From the NCBI RefSeq assembly GCF_039023475.1, contig NZ_JBCHVB010000006.1:124001-188000 (forward strand): a DNA stretch of 64,000 nucleotides, written 5' to 3'. The stretch is from Erwinia sp039023475. Its GTDB lineage: Bacteria > Pseudomonadota > Gammaproteobacteria > Enterobacterales > Enterobacteriaceae. Position numbers and translations under genes: made by a program. Shown piece by piece: positions 34,663-43,966 of the stretch (position 1 is the first letter of the stretch; each line of letters begins with the position of its first letter). Under the pieces are notes generated by a model. It was not told where the DNA came from. It saw only the letters and a list, made by a program, of their open reading frames with translations, and searched no databases.

Positions 34663-37600
34663 TTAGCCCAGCTGCTTCCGGGCGTTGCGGAACAGGCGCA
34701 TCCATGGGCTGTCTTCACCCCATCCTTCCGGATGCCATGAGTTGCTGACCGTACGGAATACCCGCTCCGGGTGCGGCATCATAATGGTGACGCGACCGCT
34801 TTCGTTGGTAACGGCGGTAATACCGTTCGGCGAGCCGTTCGGGTTGGCCGGATACTGCTGCGTGACTTTACCGAAGTTATCCACGTAGCGCAGTGCGACC
34901 AGACCTTTGCTTTCAAGCGTCGCCAGGTGAGCGTCATCACGAACTTCGACGAAGCCTTCACCGTGGGAAACGGCGATGGGCATCCGTGAGCCCTGCATGC
35001 CATCCAGCATCAGTGAGGGGCTGGCGGCGATCTCCACAAGGCTGAAGCGGGCTTCAAAGCGCTCTGACTGGTTACGGACAAAGCGGGGCCAGGCTTCGCT
35101 TCCCGGGATCAGCTCGCGCAGGTTCGACATCATCTGACAGCCGTTACAGACGCCAAGCGCCAGCGTTTGCGGACGGTGGAAAAAGGTTTCAAACTCATGG
35201 CGCACGCGAGCGTTAAACAGGATGGATTTAGCCCAGCCCTCGCCGGCGCCCAGTACGTCACCGTAAGAGAAGCCGCCACAGGCCACCAGCGTCTGAAAAT
35301 CTTCCAGCCCGCGACGCCCTGCAAGCAGATCGCTCATATGCACATCAACCGCCTCGAATCCGGCGCGGTGGAATGCCGCCGCCATCTCAACATGCGAGTT
35401 AACGCCCTGCTCACGCAGCACGGCCACTTTAGGCCGCGCGCCGGTTGCGATAAAGGGAGCCGCAATATCCTCTTCAGGTTTGAAGGTCAATGCCACGTTC
35501 AGGCCGGGATCGCGATCGTTTTTCTTCGCCTCATGTTCCTGATCGGCGCAGGCAGGGTTATCACGCAGGCGCTGCATTTGCCAGGTCGTTTCCGCCCACC
35601 AGGTACGCAGCGTGGTACGGCTTTCGCTGTATACCGCATTATCCCCTGCGGTAATCACAAAACGATCGCCGCGTTGGGCACGCCCAAGGAAATGCACGCA
35701 GTCAGCAAGGCCGTTAGCGACAAATACCGCTTCAACTTCTGCCCGATCCGCTGCCGCAACCTGAATGACGGCACCCAGCTCTTCATTAAACAGCGCGGCA
35801 AGGGGATCGCTGCCCAGGGCGGCGATATCCGCTTCAATGCCACAGTGACCGGCAAAGGCCATCTCAGCCAGCGTCACCAGCAGTCCGCCATCAGAGCGGT
35901 CGTGGTAGGCCAGCAGCTTGTCATCTGCCACCAGCGTCTGCATCGCGTTAAAGAAGCCAGCCAGCTGCTGCACATCGCGAACGTCTGCGGGTTTGTCACC
36001 GAGCTGACGGTAGACCTGTGAGAGGGCGGTTGCGCCGAGCGCGTTAACGCCTTTGCCCAGATCGATCAGCAGCAGCGCGTTATCTTCCTGCGGCTTCAGT
36101 TCCGGCGTGACGGTACGGCGTACATCTTCCACACGGGCAAACGCGGTGATCACCAGCGACAGCGGTGAGGTCATCTCACGCTGTTCAGCGCCCTGCTGCC
36201 AGCGGGTCTTCATCGACATAGAGTCTTTGCCGACCGGAATAGTGATGCCCAGCGCCGGGCAAAGTTCTTCACCCACGGCCTTCACGGCCTCATAAAGTCC
36301 GGCATCCTCACCCGGATGGCCCGCAGCGGCCATCCAGTTAGCGGAAAGCTTGATGCGTTTGAGCGAGCCGATCTGCGTGGCGGCGATATTGGTCAACGCC
36401 TCGCCCACTGCCAGACGGCCAGAGGCGGCAAAATCGAGGAGCGCAACCGGCGCACGTTCACCCAGCGACATCGCCTCACCGTAATAGCTGTCCAGGCTGG
36501 CGGTTGTGACGGCACAGTCCGCAACCGGGATCTGCCAGGGGCCAACCATCTGATCGCGGGCAACCATACCGGTTACCGAGCGGTCGCCAATGGTAATCAG
36601 GAAGGTTTTCTCAGCGACGGCCGGAAGATGCAGTACGCGCTTAACGGCATCTTCAAGCGTAATGCCATCGCGATCCAGCGCCTCACCTTTTGCCTGCAGC
36701 GTGCTGACATCGCGGGTCATTTTCGGCGTTTTGCCCAGCAGCACATCAAGCGGCATATCGATAGGTTTGTTATCGAAGTGGCTGTCAGTGAGAGACAGAT
36801 GCATCTCTTCGGTCGCTTCGCCAATCACGGCATAAGGCGCGCGCTCACGCTTGCAGAGCGCGTCAAACTGCGCCAGTTTGTCAGGCGAAACGGCCAGCAC
36901 GTAGCGCTCCTGAGATTCATTACACCAGATCTCAAGCGGACTCATGCCGGGTTCATCATTGAGAATGTCACGCAGGTTGAAACGGCCGCCGCGATGACCG
37001 TCGCTCACCAGCTCGGGCATCGCGTTGGAAAGCCCGCCCGCACCCACATCGTGGATAAAGAGAATCGGGTTCTCTTCGCCCAGCTGCCAGCAGCGATCGA
37101 TTACTTCCTGGCAGCGACGCTCCATTTCCGGGTTGTCGCGCTGCACGGAGGCAAAATCCAGGTCAGCATCGGACTGACCGGACGCCATAGAGGAGGCTGC
37201 CCCGCCGCCCAGACCAATGTTCATTGCCGGACCGCCGAGAACGATAAGCTTCGCGCCCAGCGTAATTTCGCCTTTCTGAACATGATCGGCACGGATGTTG
37301 CCCAGGCCCCCCGCAAGCATCACGGGCTTATGATAGCCGCGCAGCTCAACGCCGTTATGGCTGTTAACCCGCTCTTCATAGGTACGGAAATAGCCAGTCA
37401 GGGCTGGACGCCCGAACTCATTGTTAAAGGCTGCGCCACCCAGCGGACCTTCCGTCATGATATCGAGTGCGGTCACGATACGATCCGGCTTGCCGAAATC
37501 CTCTTCCCAGGGCTGCTCGAAGCCGGGAATACGCAGGTTAGACACGGAGAATCCTGTCAGTCCGGCCTTGGGTTTGGCACCACGGCCCGTTGCGCCTTCA

Positions 37601-38553
37601 TCGCGGATTTCACCGCCGGAGCCGGTTGCCGCGCCCGGCCATGGGGAGATGGCGGTGGGATGGTTATGGGTTTCCACCTTCATCAGGATATGCGCCTCCT
37701 CCTGATGGAAATCATACTGGCCCTTGTCGGCGTCAGCATAAAAACGACCAACCTGAGAGCCTTCCATGACCGCCGCATTATCTTTATAGGCGGAGAGCAC
37801 GTAATCGGGCGTCTTCTCGAAGGTATTTTTGATCATTTTGAACAGCGATTTCGGCTGCGCTTCACCGTCGATGATCCAGTCGGCGTTGAAGATTTTATGA
37901 CGACAGTGCTCTGAGTTCGCCTGAGCAAACATATAAAGCTCAATGTCGTTCGGGTTGCGCCCAAGTTTTTCAAACGCCGCCTGCAGATAGTCGATTTCAT
38001 CATCGGCCAGCGCCAGGCCCAGCTTGCGGTTAGCCTCAACCAGCGCCTCCCGGCCTTCGCCCAGCAGATTCACGCTTTGCAGCGGTGCTGGCTGATGGTG
38101 CGCAAACAGCTGCTCTGCCTGCGAGAAGTCGGTCAGAACCACCTCCATCATGCGATCGTGCAGCAAGGTAGCGAGTTCCCCCCACTGCGCTTCCGTCATC
38201 TGTGGCGCTTTGACATAAAAGGCCAGGCCACGCTCAAGGCGTTTGACCTGCGGCAGGTCGCAGTTGTGCGCAATATCGGTGGCTTTGGATGACCACGGAG
38301 AGAGGGTGCCTGGGCGGGGCGTGACCAGCAGCAGGCGCCCTTCAGGCGCATGTCCGGCGAGAGAGGGGCCATATTTCAGCAGGCGCGCCAGGCGGGCTTT
38401 TTCCGCATCGGAAAGGGGCGCGCTGACCTCGGCAAAATGGACATACTCAGCGTAAATGTCACTCACCGGCAGGTGAGCGTCCTGAAAGCGGGCCAGCAAT
38501 TTAGTAACACGAAATGCCGACAGAGCGGGCGAACCACGCAGAATTTCCATCAT
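34663..38553 (-). CDS. purL: Phosphoribosylformylglycinamidine synthase
   Basis: Fourth step of purine synthesis (FGAR to FGAM with glutamine and ATP). Single-chain 1296-aa type (E. coli 1295). It shows the synthase domains with GGGAASSMASGQSDADLDFASVQRDNPEMERR and repeated VETHNHPTAISPWPGAATG, and a C-terminal class I glutaminase with the nucleophile in GVCNGCQMMSNLRE and the His-Glu pair in MPHPERVF. The start is the ATG of TTGATGATGG at 38553. A PurR operator lies upstream at 38642. Confidence 0.99.
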   Translation of the reverse strand: MMEILRGSPALSAFRVTKLLARFQDAHLPVSDIYAEYVHFAEVSAPLSDAEKARLARLLKYGPSLAGHAPEGRLLLVTPRPGTLSPWSSKATDIAHNCDLPQVKRLERGLAFYVKAPQMTEAQWGELATLLHDRMMEVVLTDFSQAEQLFAHHQPAPLQSVNLLGEGREALVEANRKLGLALADDEIDYLQAAFEKLGRNPNDIELYMFAQANSEHCRHKIFNADWIIDGEAQPKSLFKMIKNTFEKTPDYVLSAYKDNAAVMEGSQVGRFYADADKGQYDFHQEEAHILMKVETHNHPTAISPWPGAATGSGGEIRDEGATGRGAKPKAGLTGFSVSNLRIPGFEQPWEEDFGKPDRIVTALDIMTEGPLGGAAFNNEFGRPALTGYFRTYEERVNSHNGVELRGYHKPVMLAGGLGNIRADHVQKGEITLGAKLIVLGGPAMNIGLGGGAASSMASGQSDADLDFASVQRDNPEMERRCQEVIDRCWQLGEENPILFIHDVGAGGLSNAMPELVSDGHRGGRFNLRDILNDEPGMSPLEIWCNESQERYVLAVSPDKLAQFDALCKRERAPYAVIGEATEEMHLSLTDSHFDNKPIDMPLDVLLGKTPKMTRDVSTLQAKGEALDRDGITLEDAVKRVLHLPAVAEKTFLITIGDRSVTGMVARDQMVGPWQIPVADCAVTTASLDSYYGEAMSLGERAPVALLDFAASGRLAVGEALTNIAATQIGSLKRIKLSANWMAAAGHPGEDAGLYEAVKAVGEELCPALGITIPVGKDSMSMKTRWQQGAEQREMTSPLSLVITAFARVEDVRRTVTPELKPQEDNALLLIDLGKGVNALGATALSQVYRQLGDKPADVRDVQQLAGFFNAMQTLVADDKLLAYHDRSDGGLLVTLAEMAFAGHCGIEADIAALGSDPLAALFNEELGAVIQVAAADRAEVEAVFVANGLADCVHFLGRAQRGDRFVITAGDNAVYSESRTTLRTWWAETTWQMQRLRDNPACADQEHEAKKNDRDPGLNVALTFKPEEDIAAPFIATGARPKVAVLREQGVNSHVEMAAAFHRAGFEAVDVHMSDLLAGRRGLEDFQTLVACGGFSYGDVLGAGEGWAKSILFNARVRHEFETFFHRPQTLALGVCNGCQMMSNLRELIPGSEAWPRFVRNQSERFEARFSLVEIAASPSLMLDGMQGSRMPIAVSHGEGFVEVRDDAHLATLESKGLVALRYVDNFGKVTQQYPANPNGSPNGITAVTNESGRVTIMMPHPERVFRTVSNSWHPEGWGEDSPWMRLFRNARKQLG

Positions 38554-38641
38554 CAAAGATCTCTCGTCTTCGAAGCGCCGGGCGACGCTTCTTTGGGCGC
38601 AACAGGGAAAGCGGCGGTATTATAGAGAATCCCCACCCGTT

Positions 38642-38657
38642 ACGAAACCGTTTGCGC
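38642..38657 (-). promoter_or_regulatory. PurR operator of purL
   Basis: On the minus strand GCGCAAACGGTTTCGT, matching the PurR consensus ACGCAAACGTTTGCGT at all but a few bases and very similar to the known purL operator. It is 89 bp before the purL start. Confidence 0.88.
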
Positions 38658-38822
38658 AGAATTTATCAACCAGCGGAATTGGCTTAAAATCGCACAATCC
38701 GGCATGAATTCAGTTGCACCGGGGGGATGAGTTGCGCAAAATGCCCCACGCTCAGGATCCAATAAAGATCACAAATACTGCCGTTACAGACAGAAACCTG
38801 AGAGCAATTGAGAGATAACTAT

Positions 38823-40280
38823 TTGAAACGCCTGAAATTTAATTATCTGTTTATTGGGCTTATCACCGTGCTGCTCTCGCTGGCACTGTGGCCTGCGATC
38901 CCCTGGTATAGTAGCTCGCAGGACCAGTTAGAACAGATAAAATCGCGGGGAGTGCTGCGCATCAGCACGCTGACTTCATCGCTGACCTACTACACAATTA
39001 ATAAAGCGCCGGCCGGTATGGATTACGAGCTGGCAAAGCGTTTCGCCGATTATCTGGGCGTTAAGCTGGAAGTGACCGTCCGTCAGAACCTGAGCGAGCT
39101 GTTTGACGATCTGGAAGATGACAGAGCTGACGTGCTGGCGGCGGGATTACTCTATAGCGGCGATCGCCTGTCACGTTTTCGTACCGGCCCGACTTATTAT
39201 TCCGTTTCGCAGCAGCTCGTCTACCGGATGGGCAAGCCGCGTCCGAAGAGCCTGGGCGATCTGACTGGACGGCTGACGGTGGCCTCTGACTCCGCCTATC
39301 TCTCCACGCTACGCAGCATCAAGCAGAATCAGTATCCCGATCTCGACTGGGCGATATCTACCGATCAGAGCCCTAATGCGCTGCTGGAGGCGGTGGCGGA
39401 TGGCAAGCTCGACTACACGGTCGGCGATTCCCTGTCTATTGCCCTGCTCCAGCGCATTCATCCACAGCTGGCGGTGGCCTTCGACATTACCGATGAAGAG
39501 CCGGTCACCTGGTATATGCAACGGACTGAAGATGACAGCCTGAACGCGGCGCTCCTCGACTACTTTAATCAGATGGGCGAAGAAGGCATTTTAGCGCGGC
39601 TGGAAGAGAAGTATCTGGGTCATCTTGGGACGTTCGATTACGTCGATACCCGCACTTTTTTGCGCGCTATTGACAGTACATTGCCCGCTATCCGGCCGCT
39701 GTTCGAAAAATATGCCAGTAAGATTGACTGGCGTCTGCTTGCCGCCATCTCTTACCAGGAGTCGCACTGGAATCCGCAGGCAACCTCCCCTACCGGGGTG
39801 CGCGGTATGATGATGCTGACGCGAAACACGGCTGAAAGCCTGGACGTCACCGACCGGACCGATCCCGAGCAGAGCATTCGCGGCGGCAGTGAGTATCTGA
39901 CGCGGATGATGGAGAAAGTGCCAGATACCGTTCCTGAAGATGAGCGTATCTGGTTTGCGCTGGCGGCCTACAACATGGGCTATGCGCATATGCTTGATGT
40001 GCGTACGCTGACGGCCAGACAGAAAGGCAATCCCGACAGCTGGGCAGACGTTAAGCAGCGGCTGCCAATGCTGAGCCAGAAACGCTATTACAGCAAAACC
40101 CGGTATGGCTACGCGCGGGGCCACGAAGCCTATAACTATGTGGAAAACATCCGGATTTACCAGCTAAGCCTGGTCGGCTATTTACAGGATCAGGAACGTA
40201 AACTGGCCCAGCAGGCGGCGCTGGAAGCAGAGCTGGGCAACGGCTATCCTACCGTCAAACCGGAGATTGCGCTGAACTGA
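38823..40280 (+). CDS. mltF: Membrane-bound lytic transglycosylase MltF
   Basis: 485-aa enzyme that cleaves peptidoglycan to 1,6-anhydro muropeptides. It has an N-terminal hydrophobic anchor (LFIGLITVLLSLALWPAIPW), a solute-binding-like regulatory domain (residues ~45-260) and a family 1E transglycosylase domain with the catalytic Glu in AISYQESHWNPQATSPTGVRGMMM and the later AAYNMGYAHMLD. Start is a TTG at 38823, preceded by GAGAG, matching the E. coli start KLKINYLFIG; another TTG lies 15 bases upstream. It is divergent from purL. Confidence 0.95.
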   Translation: MKRLKFNYLFIGLITVLLSLALWPAIPWYSSSQDQLEQIKSRGVLRISTLTSSLTYYTINKAPAGMDYELAKRFADYLGVKLEVTVRQNLSELFDDLEDDRADVLAAGLLYSGDRLSRFRTGPTYYSVSQQLVYRMGKPRPKSLGDLTGRLTVASDSAYLSTLRSIKQNQYPDLDWAISTDQSPNALLEAVADGKLDYTVGDSLSIALLQRIHPQLAVAFDITDEEPVTWYMQRTEDDSLNAALLDYFNQMGEEGILARLEEKYLGHLGTFDYVDTRTFLRAIDSTLPAIRPLFEKYASKIDWRLLAAISYQESHWNPQATSPTGVRGMMMLTRNTAESLDVTDRTDPEQSIRGGSEYLTRMMEKVPDTVPEDERIWFALAAYNMGYAHMLDVRTLTARQKGNPDSWADVKQRLPMLSQKRYYSKTRYGYARGHEAYNYVENIRIYQLSLVGYLQDQERKLAQQAALEAELGNGYPTVKPEIALN

Positions 40281-40284
40281 TCCA

Positions 40285-40311
40285 GAAGGGACGAGGTTCG
40301 CCCCTTCTGAA
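40285..40311. terminator. Hairpin between convergent mltF and tadA
   Basis: AGAAGGG-N10-CCCCTTCT stem in the 31 bp between the two stops. No strong T-run on either strand, so it is a weak shared terminator at best. Confidence 0.5.
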
Positions 40312-40830
40312 CTATCCGGAAGCTGAATCAGACGCCGCCTGACGTTGTTTATCACGCAGCGCCTTTTTTTCCGCCCGACGGTGCCGGAAGAAATCGCTGA
40401 GCATGGCCGCGCACTCCCCGGCCAGCACGCCCTGGTCAATAGCCACCTGATGGTTCATGCCGGGATGCCCCAGCACATCAAGCAGCGAACCAGCCGCCCC
40501 CGTTTTCTCATCTTTTGCGCCATAAACCAGCCGGTCTATTCTGCCATGCACCATGGCACCCGCACACATAACGCAGGGTTCCAGCGTGACATAGAGCGTG
40601 GTGTCCAGCAGACGGTAATTTTCAAGCACTTTACCGCCCTGCCGCAGCGCCATAATTTCCGCATGCGCCGTGGGATCGTGATGCCCGATAGGCCGGTTCC
40701 AGCCTTCGCCTATGACGCGATCGCCCTGCACCAGGACAGCGCCGACGGGTACTTCACCTTCTTCCCAGGCCCTGCGAGCCAGCATCAGCGCGTGGCGCAT
40801 CCAGAATTCATCATTAGGGGTCGTGCTCAC
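40312..40830 (-). CDS. tadA: tRNA-specific adenosine deaminase
   Basis: Makes inosine at wobble position 34 of tRNA-Arg; essential in E. coli. 172 aa (E. coli 167). The zinc deaminase motifs HAE (DPTAHAEIMAL) and PCxxC (LEPCVMCAGAMVHGRI) are present, and the C-terminus is basic (RRAEKKALRDKQRQ). It follows pgpC by 40 bp on the same strand and is convergent with mltF. Confidence 0.98.
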   Translation of the reverse strand: MSTTPNDEFWMRHALMLARRAWEEGEVPVGAVLVQGDRVIGEGWNRPIGHHDPTAHAEIMALRQGGKVLENYRLLDTTLYVTLEPCVMCAGAMVHGRIDRLVYGAKDEKTGAAGSLLDVLGHPGMNHQVAIDQGVLAGECAAMLSDFFRHRRAEKKALRDKQRQAASDSASG

Positions 40831-40870
40831 CTGAGTCTCCAGCTAAAAAAACGCGGGGCAGTATACCCGT

Positions 40871-41509
40871 TTACTCAAGCTGTTGCAGATCTCCGCGCGG
40901 CGTGACCCGCCAGCGGTGCTGGCAGAAAAAGAGCAGCGGGTTATCCTGCTTACTGTCGCTGTATCCGCTATAGAGCTGCAGCGGCGTCCCGATTTGCTCC
41001 TCAAGACGCGCCACTTTTTCATGACCCAGGCAGCGTACCGCCAATACCCGCCCACCGAAACCACGTTTCATCTGGCTGGCGATCAGCTTCACGCGGGGAA
41101 GAAAAGCCGAATCGAAGTAGACCTGCTCGACCAGAGGCTGCGGCGAACCGGTGATCAGCCAGACGTCAGCGTCAGAGCTATTGAGATAGTCCGTCAGCCG
41201 CTGCTGAACAACCGGAAAAGCGGTTACCCGCTGACGAAACCAGGCGGCAAAAGAGGCTTCACGCGCCCGCAGGCTCGCCTCGCTGTGTCCAAAGGTAATC
41301 GACCATAGCAGCAGGCTCATCGGCCAGCGCGCGGCCCGTCCCTTAATTAACAGTCCGGCGCCCACGATCGGCAGAACTGGCAGCACCAGCAGCAGGTTCA
41401 GTGGTTGGCGCCAGAGAAGGTAACGCATAAAGGTGCCAAACATATCCTGCTGATGAAGCGTGCCGTCCAGATCGAAAAACACCACACGACGTTCCTTACC
41501 AGTAGTCAA
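40871..41509 (-). CDS. pgpC: Phosphatidylglycerophosphatase C
   Basis: HAD-family membrane phosphatase that dephosphorylates PGP to phosphatidylglycerol. 212 aa. The nucleophile motif DLDGTLHQQD is near the N-terminus, a hydrophobic segment (NLLLVLPVLPIVGAGLLI) near residues 38-55 anchors it, and ITGSPQPLV and GYSDSKQDNPLL form HAD motifs II and III/IV. It follows murP by 3 bp, so it may be co-transcribed with murQP; in E. coli no murQP lies there. Confidence 0.95.
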   Translation of the reverse strand: MTTGKERRVVFFDLDGTLHQQDMFGTFMRYLLWRQPLNLLLVLPVLPIVGAGLLIKGRAARWPMSLLLWSITFGHSEASLRAREASFAAWFRQRVTAFPVVQQRLTDYLNSSDADVWLITGSPQPLVEQVYFDSAFLPRVKLIASQMKRGFGGRVLAVRCLGHEKVARLEEQIGTPLQLYSGYSDSKQDNPLLFFCQHRWRVTPRGDLQQLE

Positions 41510-41512
41510 ACA

Positions 41513-42868
41513 TTACTCCTCGGGGTCGTTGAAGCCCATAAACCAGGCAAACAGAAAACCGCAGATAACAGCTGTCAGCCAACCTGCCAGATAAAGCATA
41601 ACCTTACCAGAGATGATAGTGAGCGCCAGTGGCAAACCGGAAATACCAAAGGTAATCACCGTTGCCACTTTGGCAGAACTGATTACCGCCCCGCCCACAG
41701 CACCGCCAAGACAGGCCGCAATAAAAGGTTTGCCCAGCGGCAGGGTGACGCCAAAGATCAGCGGTTCGCCCACCCCCAGAATCCCGACGGGTAACGCCCC
41801 CCGGACCAGTTTTTTCAGCCGGGCGTTCCGGGTTTTCAGCAGTACGGCCAGCGAGGCACCCACCTGCCCCACACCCGCCATCGCCAGAATCGGCAGCAGG
41901 GCATTAACGCCATGCGCCTGTACCAGTTCAACGTGGATCGGCACCATACCCTGATGCAGCCCGGTTAATACCAGCGGCAGAAAAGTGCCCGCCAGTACCG
42001 CGCCGACCGCTATGCCGCCGCGATCGATAGCGAGAGATGCGCCATGAGCGATCGCATCGGAGATCACGCCGCCCAGCGGTTGCAGCGCGACGATTGCGAC
42101 CGTTGCAGTTATCAGTGTAGTCAGAAGCGGGTTAAGGATCAGCTCAACAGACTCTGGAAGCCATTCGCGCAGCCTTTTTTCGATCCAGCACATCATGGCT
42201 ACCACCAGCAGCACGGCGATCACGCCGCCCCTGCCTGGCTGCAAGGCTTCGCCAAACAGGGTAATCTGCGCCAGCGCCGGACTGGAGAGAATCCCTGCCA
42301 TCACCCCGCCCAGCGCGGTGGACCCGCCGAAAACTTTAGCGGTATTCACGCCGACCAGGATATTCATAATGGTAAAAATGGCGCTGCCAAAAATGGCAGC
42401 CAGTCCAAGCGCATTAGGATACTGGCTGGCAAAGTCACCCACGATATCGGGCCGTCTGAGGATATTAATAATGCCCGTAATCAGGCCCGAAGCGATAAAT
42501 GCCGGGATCAGCGGAATAAAGACATTCGCCAGCTGGCGGAGCGCGTCGCTCATCGGCGCCTTATATTTTTTCTTCGTGGCGGCTTTAGTGGCGCTGATAT
42601 CTGCCGCTGCTGGCTGTGCCGCCATCAGGCTGCGCATCGCGTCCACCACTTTTGCCGACGCGCCAGGGCCGACAATAAACTGATGCTGATCTCCCTGCCT
42701 GACGTAGCCTTTCATTCCCTCAAGCAAACGCATTTTTTCCACATCAAGCTGGCTGTCATCGCTGACTTCCACCCTTACGCGGGTCATACAATTTTCCAGC
42801 CTGATGATATTCCCGGCCCCACCGATACCTTTCAGTAATTCACTTGCCAGACGTTTAGCGTTATCCAT
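41513..42868 (-). CDS. murP: PTS N-acetylmuramic acid EIIBC component
   Basis: Imports and phosphorylates N-acetylmuramic acid to MurNAc-6-P. 451 aa (E. coli 474). An N-terminal EIIB domain carries the phosphorylated Cys in RLENCMTRVRVEV (near residue 27), and the EIIC domain has about 8-10 hydrophobic segments with GxGEPLIFG (GVGEPLIFGVTLPL). No EIIA domain is present, so it relies on EIIA-Glc (Crr). It lies 3 bp after murQ and 3 bp before pgpC, which suggests one transcript. Confidence 0.92.
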   Translation of the reverse strand: MDNAKRLASELLKGIGGAGNIIRLENCMTRVRVEVSDDSQLDVEKMRLLEGMKGYVRQGDQHQFIVGPGASAKVVDAMRSLMAAQPAAADISATKAATKKKYKAPMSDALRQLANVFIPLIPAFIASGLITGIINILRRPDIVGDFASQYPNALGLAAIFGSAIFTIMNILVGVNTAKVFGGSTALGGVMAGILSSPALAQITLFGEALQPGRGGVIAVLLVVAMMCWIEKRLREWLPESVELILNPLLTTLITATVAIVALQPLGGVISDAIAHGASLAIDRGGIAVGAVLAGTFLPLVLTGLHQGMVPIHVELVQAHGVNALLPILAMAGVGQVGASLAVLLKTRNARLKKLVRGALPVGILGVGEPLIFGVTLPLGKPFIAACLGGAVGGAVISSAKVATVITFGISGLPLALTIISGKVMLYLAGWLTAVICGFLFAWFMGFNDPEE

Positions 42869-42871
42869 GGC

Positions 42872-43771
42872 TTATCCTCTGTCTTCAAGCGCCGCCCGCA
42901 GAAACCCTTTATGTTTTTCCAGCCGCTTTTGCGCCTGTGCCGCCGTCATGCCGCTCAGTATCATCAGGATGGCGGGCTTGACGGCCTGGTCCGTCTGACT
43001 CAGGGCGCGTTTCGCTTCTTCTGCCGTACAGCCCGTTGCCTGGCAAACCATCCGGCAGGCACGATCGATCAGCTTCACGTTAGTGGCCTGCATGTCCACC
43101 ATCAGGTTCTGATAAACCTTACCGATTTTGACCATCGCGCTGGTCGAGATCATATTGAGCACAAGCTTCTGCGCGGTGCCTGACTTAAGGCGGGTTGAGC
43201 CGGTCAGCGCCTCCGGCCCGACGACGGGCGAGATGGCGATATCCGCCTCCCGGGCGATGGGTGAATCAGGATTACAGGAGATGGCGGCGGTACGGCAGCC
43301 CTTTTGTCGGGCAAAGCGCAGCGCGCCAATGACGTAAGGCGTTCGTCCTGACGCCGCCAGCCCCACCACCATGTCGCTGTGGGTCAGGTTCAGCGCCTGC
43401 AAATCCCTGACGCCAAGACTTTCATCATCTTCCGCCCCTTCCACCGCTTTCAGCAGCGCGCCCGGTCCGCCGGCAATCACCCCCACCACAAGGCCATGTG
43501 GGACGCCGAACGTGGGAGGACATTCAGAAGCATCCAGCACGCCCAGCCGGCCGCTGGTGCCGGCACCCATATAAATAAGTCTTCCGCCCTGTGACAGCGA
43601 AAGCGCGGCCGCATCAACGGCTTTTGCCACTGCCGGCAGCGTCGCGCGGACAGCGTCAGCCACCATCGCGTCCTGATCGTTGAATCTGGTCACCATTTCG
43701 AGCGTGGTGAGGCTGTCCAGATCCAGGGTGTCGGCGTTACGTGTTTCAGAAATCAGTGAACCAAGGTGCAT
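42872..43771 (-). CDS. murQ: N-acetylmuramic acid 6-phosphate etherase
   Basis: Cleaves the lactyl ether of MurNAc-6-P to GlcNAc-6-P and D-lactate in cell-wall recycling. 299 aa (E. coli 298). An SIS fold is seen with GAGTSGRLGVLDASECPPTFG (substrate site) and LAASGRTPYVIGAL, GSTRLKSGTAQKLVLNMIST, and the catalytic Glu region VEGAEDDE. AAGG lies 8 bases before the ATG. It is transcribed divergently from yfhH. Confidence 0.97.
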   Translation of the reverse strand: MHLGSLISETRNADTLDLDSLTTLEMVTRFNDQDAMVADAVRATLPAVAKAVDAAALSLSQGGRLIYMGAGTSGRLGVLDASECPPTFGVPHGLVVGVIAGGPGALLKAVEGAEDDESLGVRDLQALNLTHSDMVVGLAASGRTPYVIGALRFARQKGCRTAAISCNPDSPIAREADIAISPVVGPEALTGSTRLKSGTAQKLVLNMISTSAMVKIGKVYQNLMVDMQATNVKLIDRACRMVCQATGCTAEEAKRALSQTDQAVKPAILMILSGMTAAQAQKRLEKHKGFLRAALEDRG

Positions 43772-43912
43772 ACTTTTCGCCTTTTGAATAAAAAATTCTT
43801 AAAAAAAGTAACAAGAGGAATATTATATTCATTTGGCAGGGGAAATAACCGACTTTCATCATGGAATGTGATAAAAGCGGCGTTAAGTTTACCGCCGTCG
43901 CGCCAGCAAGCT

Positions 43913-43930
43913 ATTATCAGTCCTGATAAT
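43913..43930. promoter_or_regulatory. Palindromic operator candidate between murQ and yfhH
   Basis: ATTATCAG-TC-CTGATAAT, 8-bp perfect arms with a 2-bp spacer, 37 bp before the yfhH start and 142 bp from murQ. It is a candidate site for autoregulation by YfhH and for control of murQP. Confidence 0.6.
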
Positions 43931-43966
43931 TCAGGATGTTGCATCACCAACGGGAGAAATTGCCTG

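Noticed and set aside
36316..37914. 532-codon plus-strand open frame inside purL
   Set aside because: Shadow of a GC-rich conserved gene; no family resemblance, while PurL is complete on the other strand.
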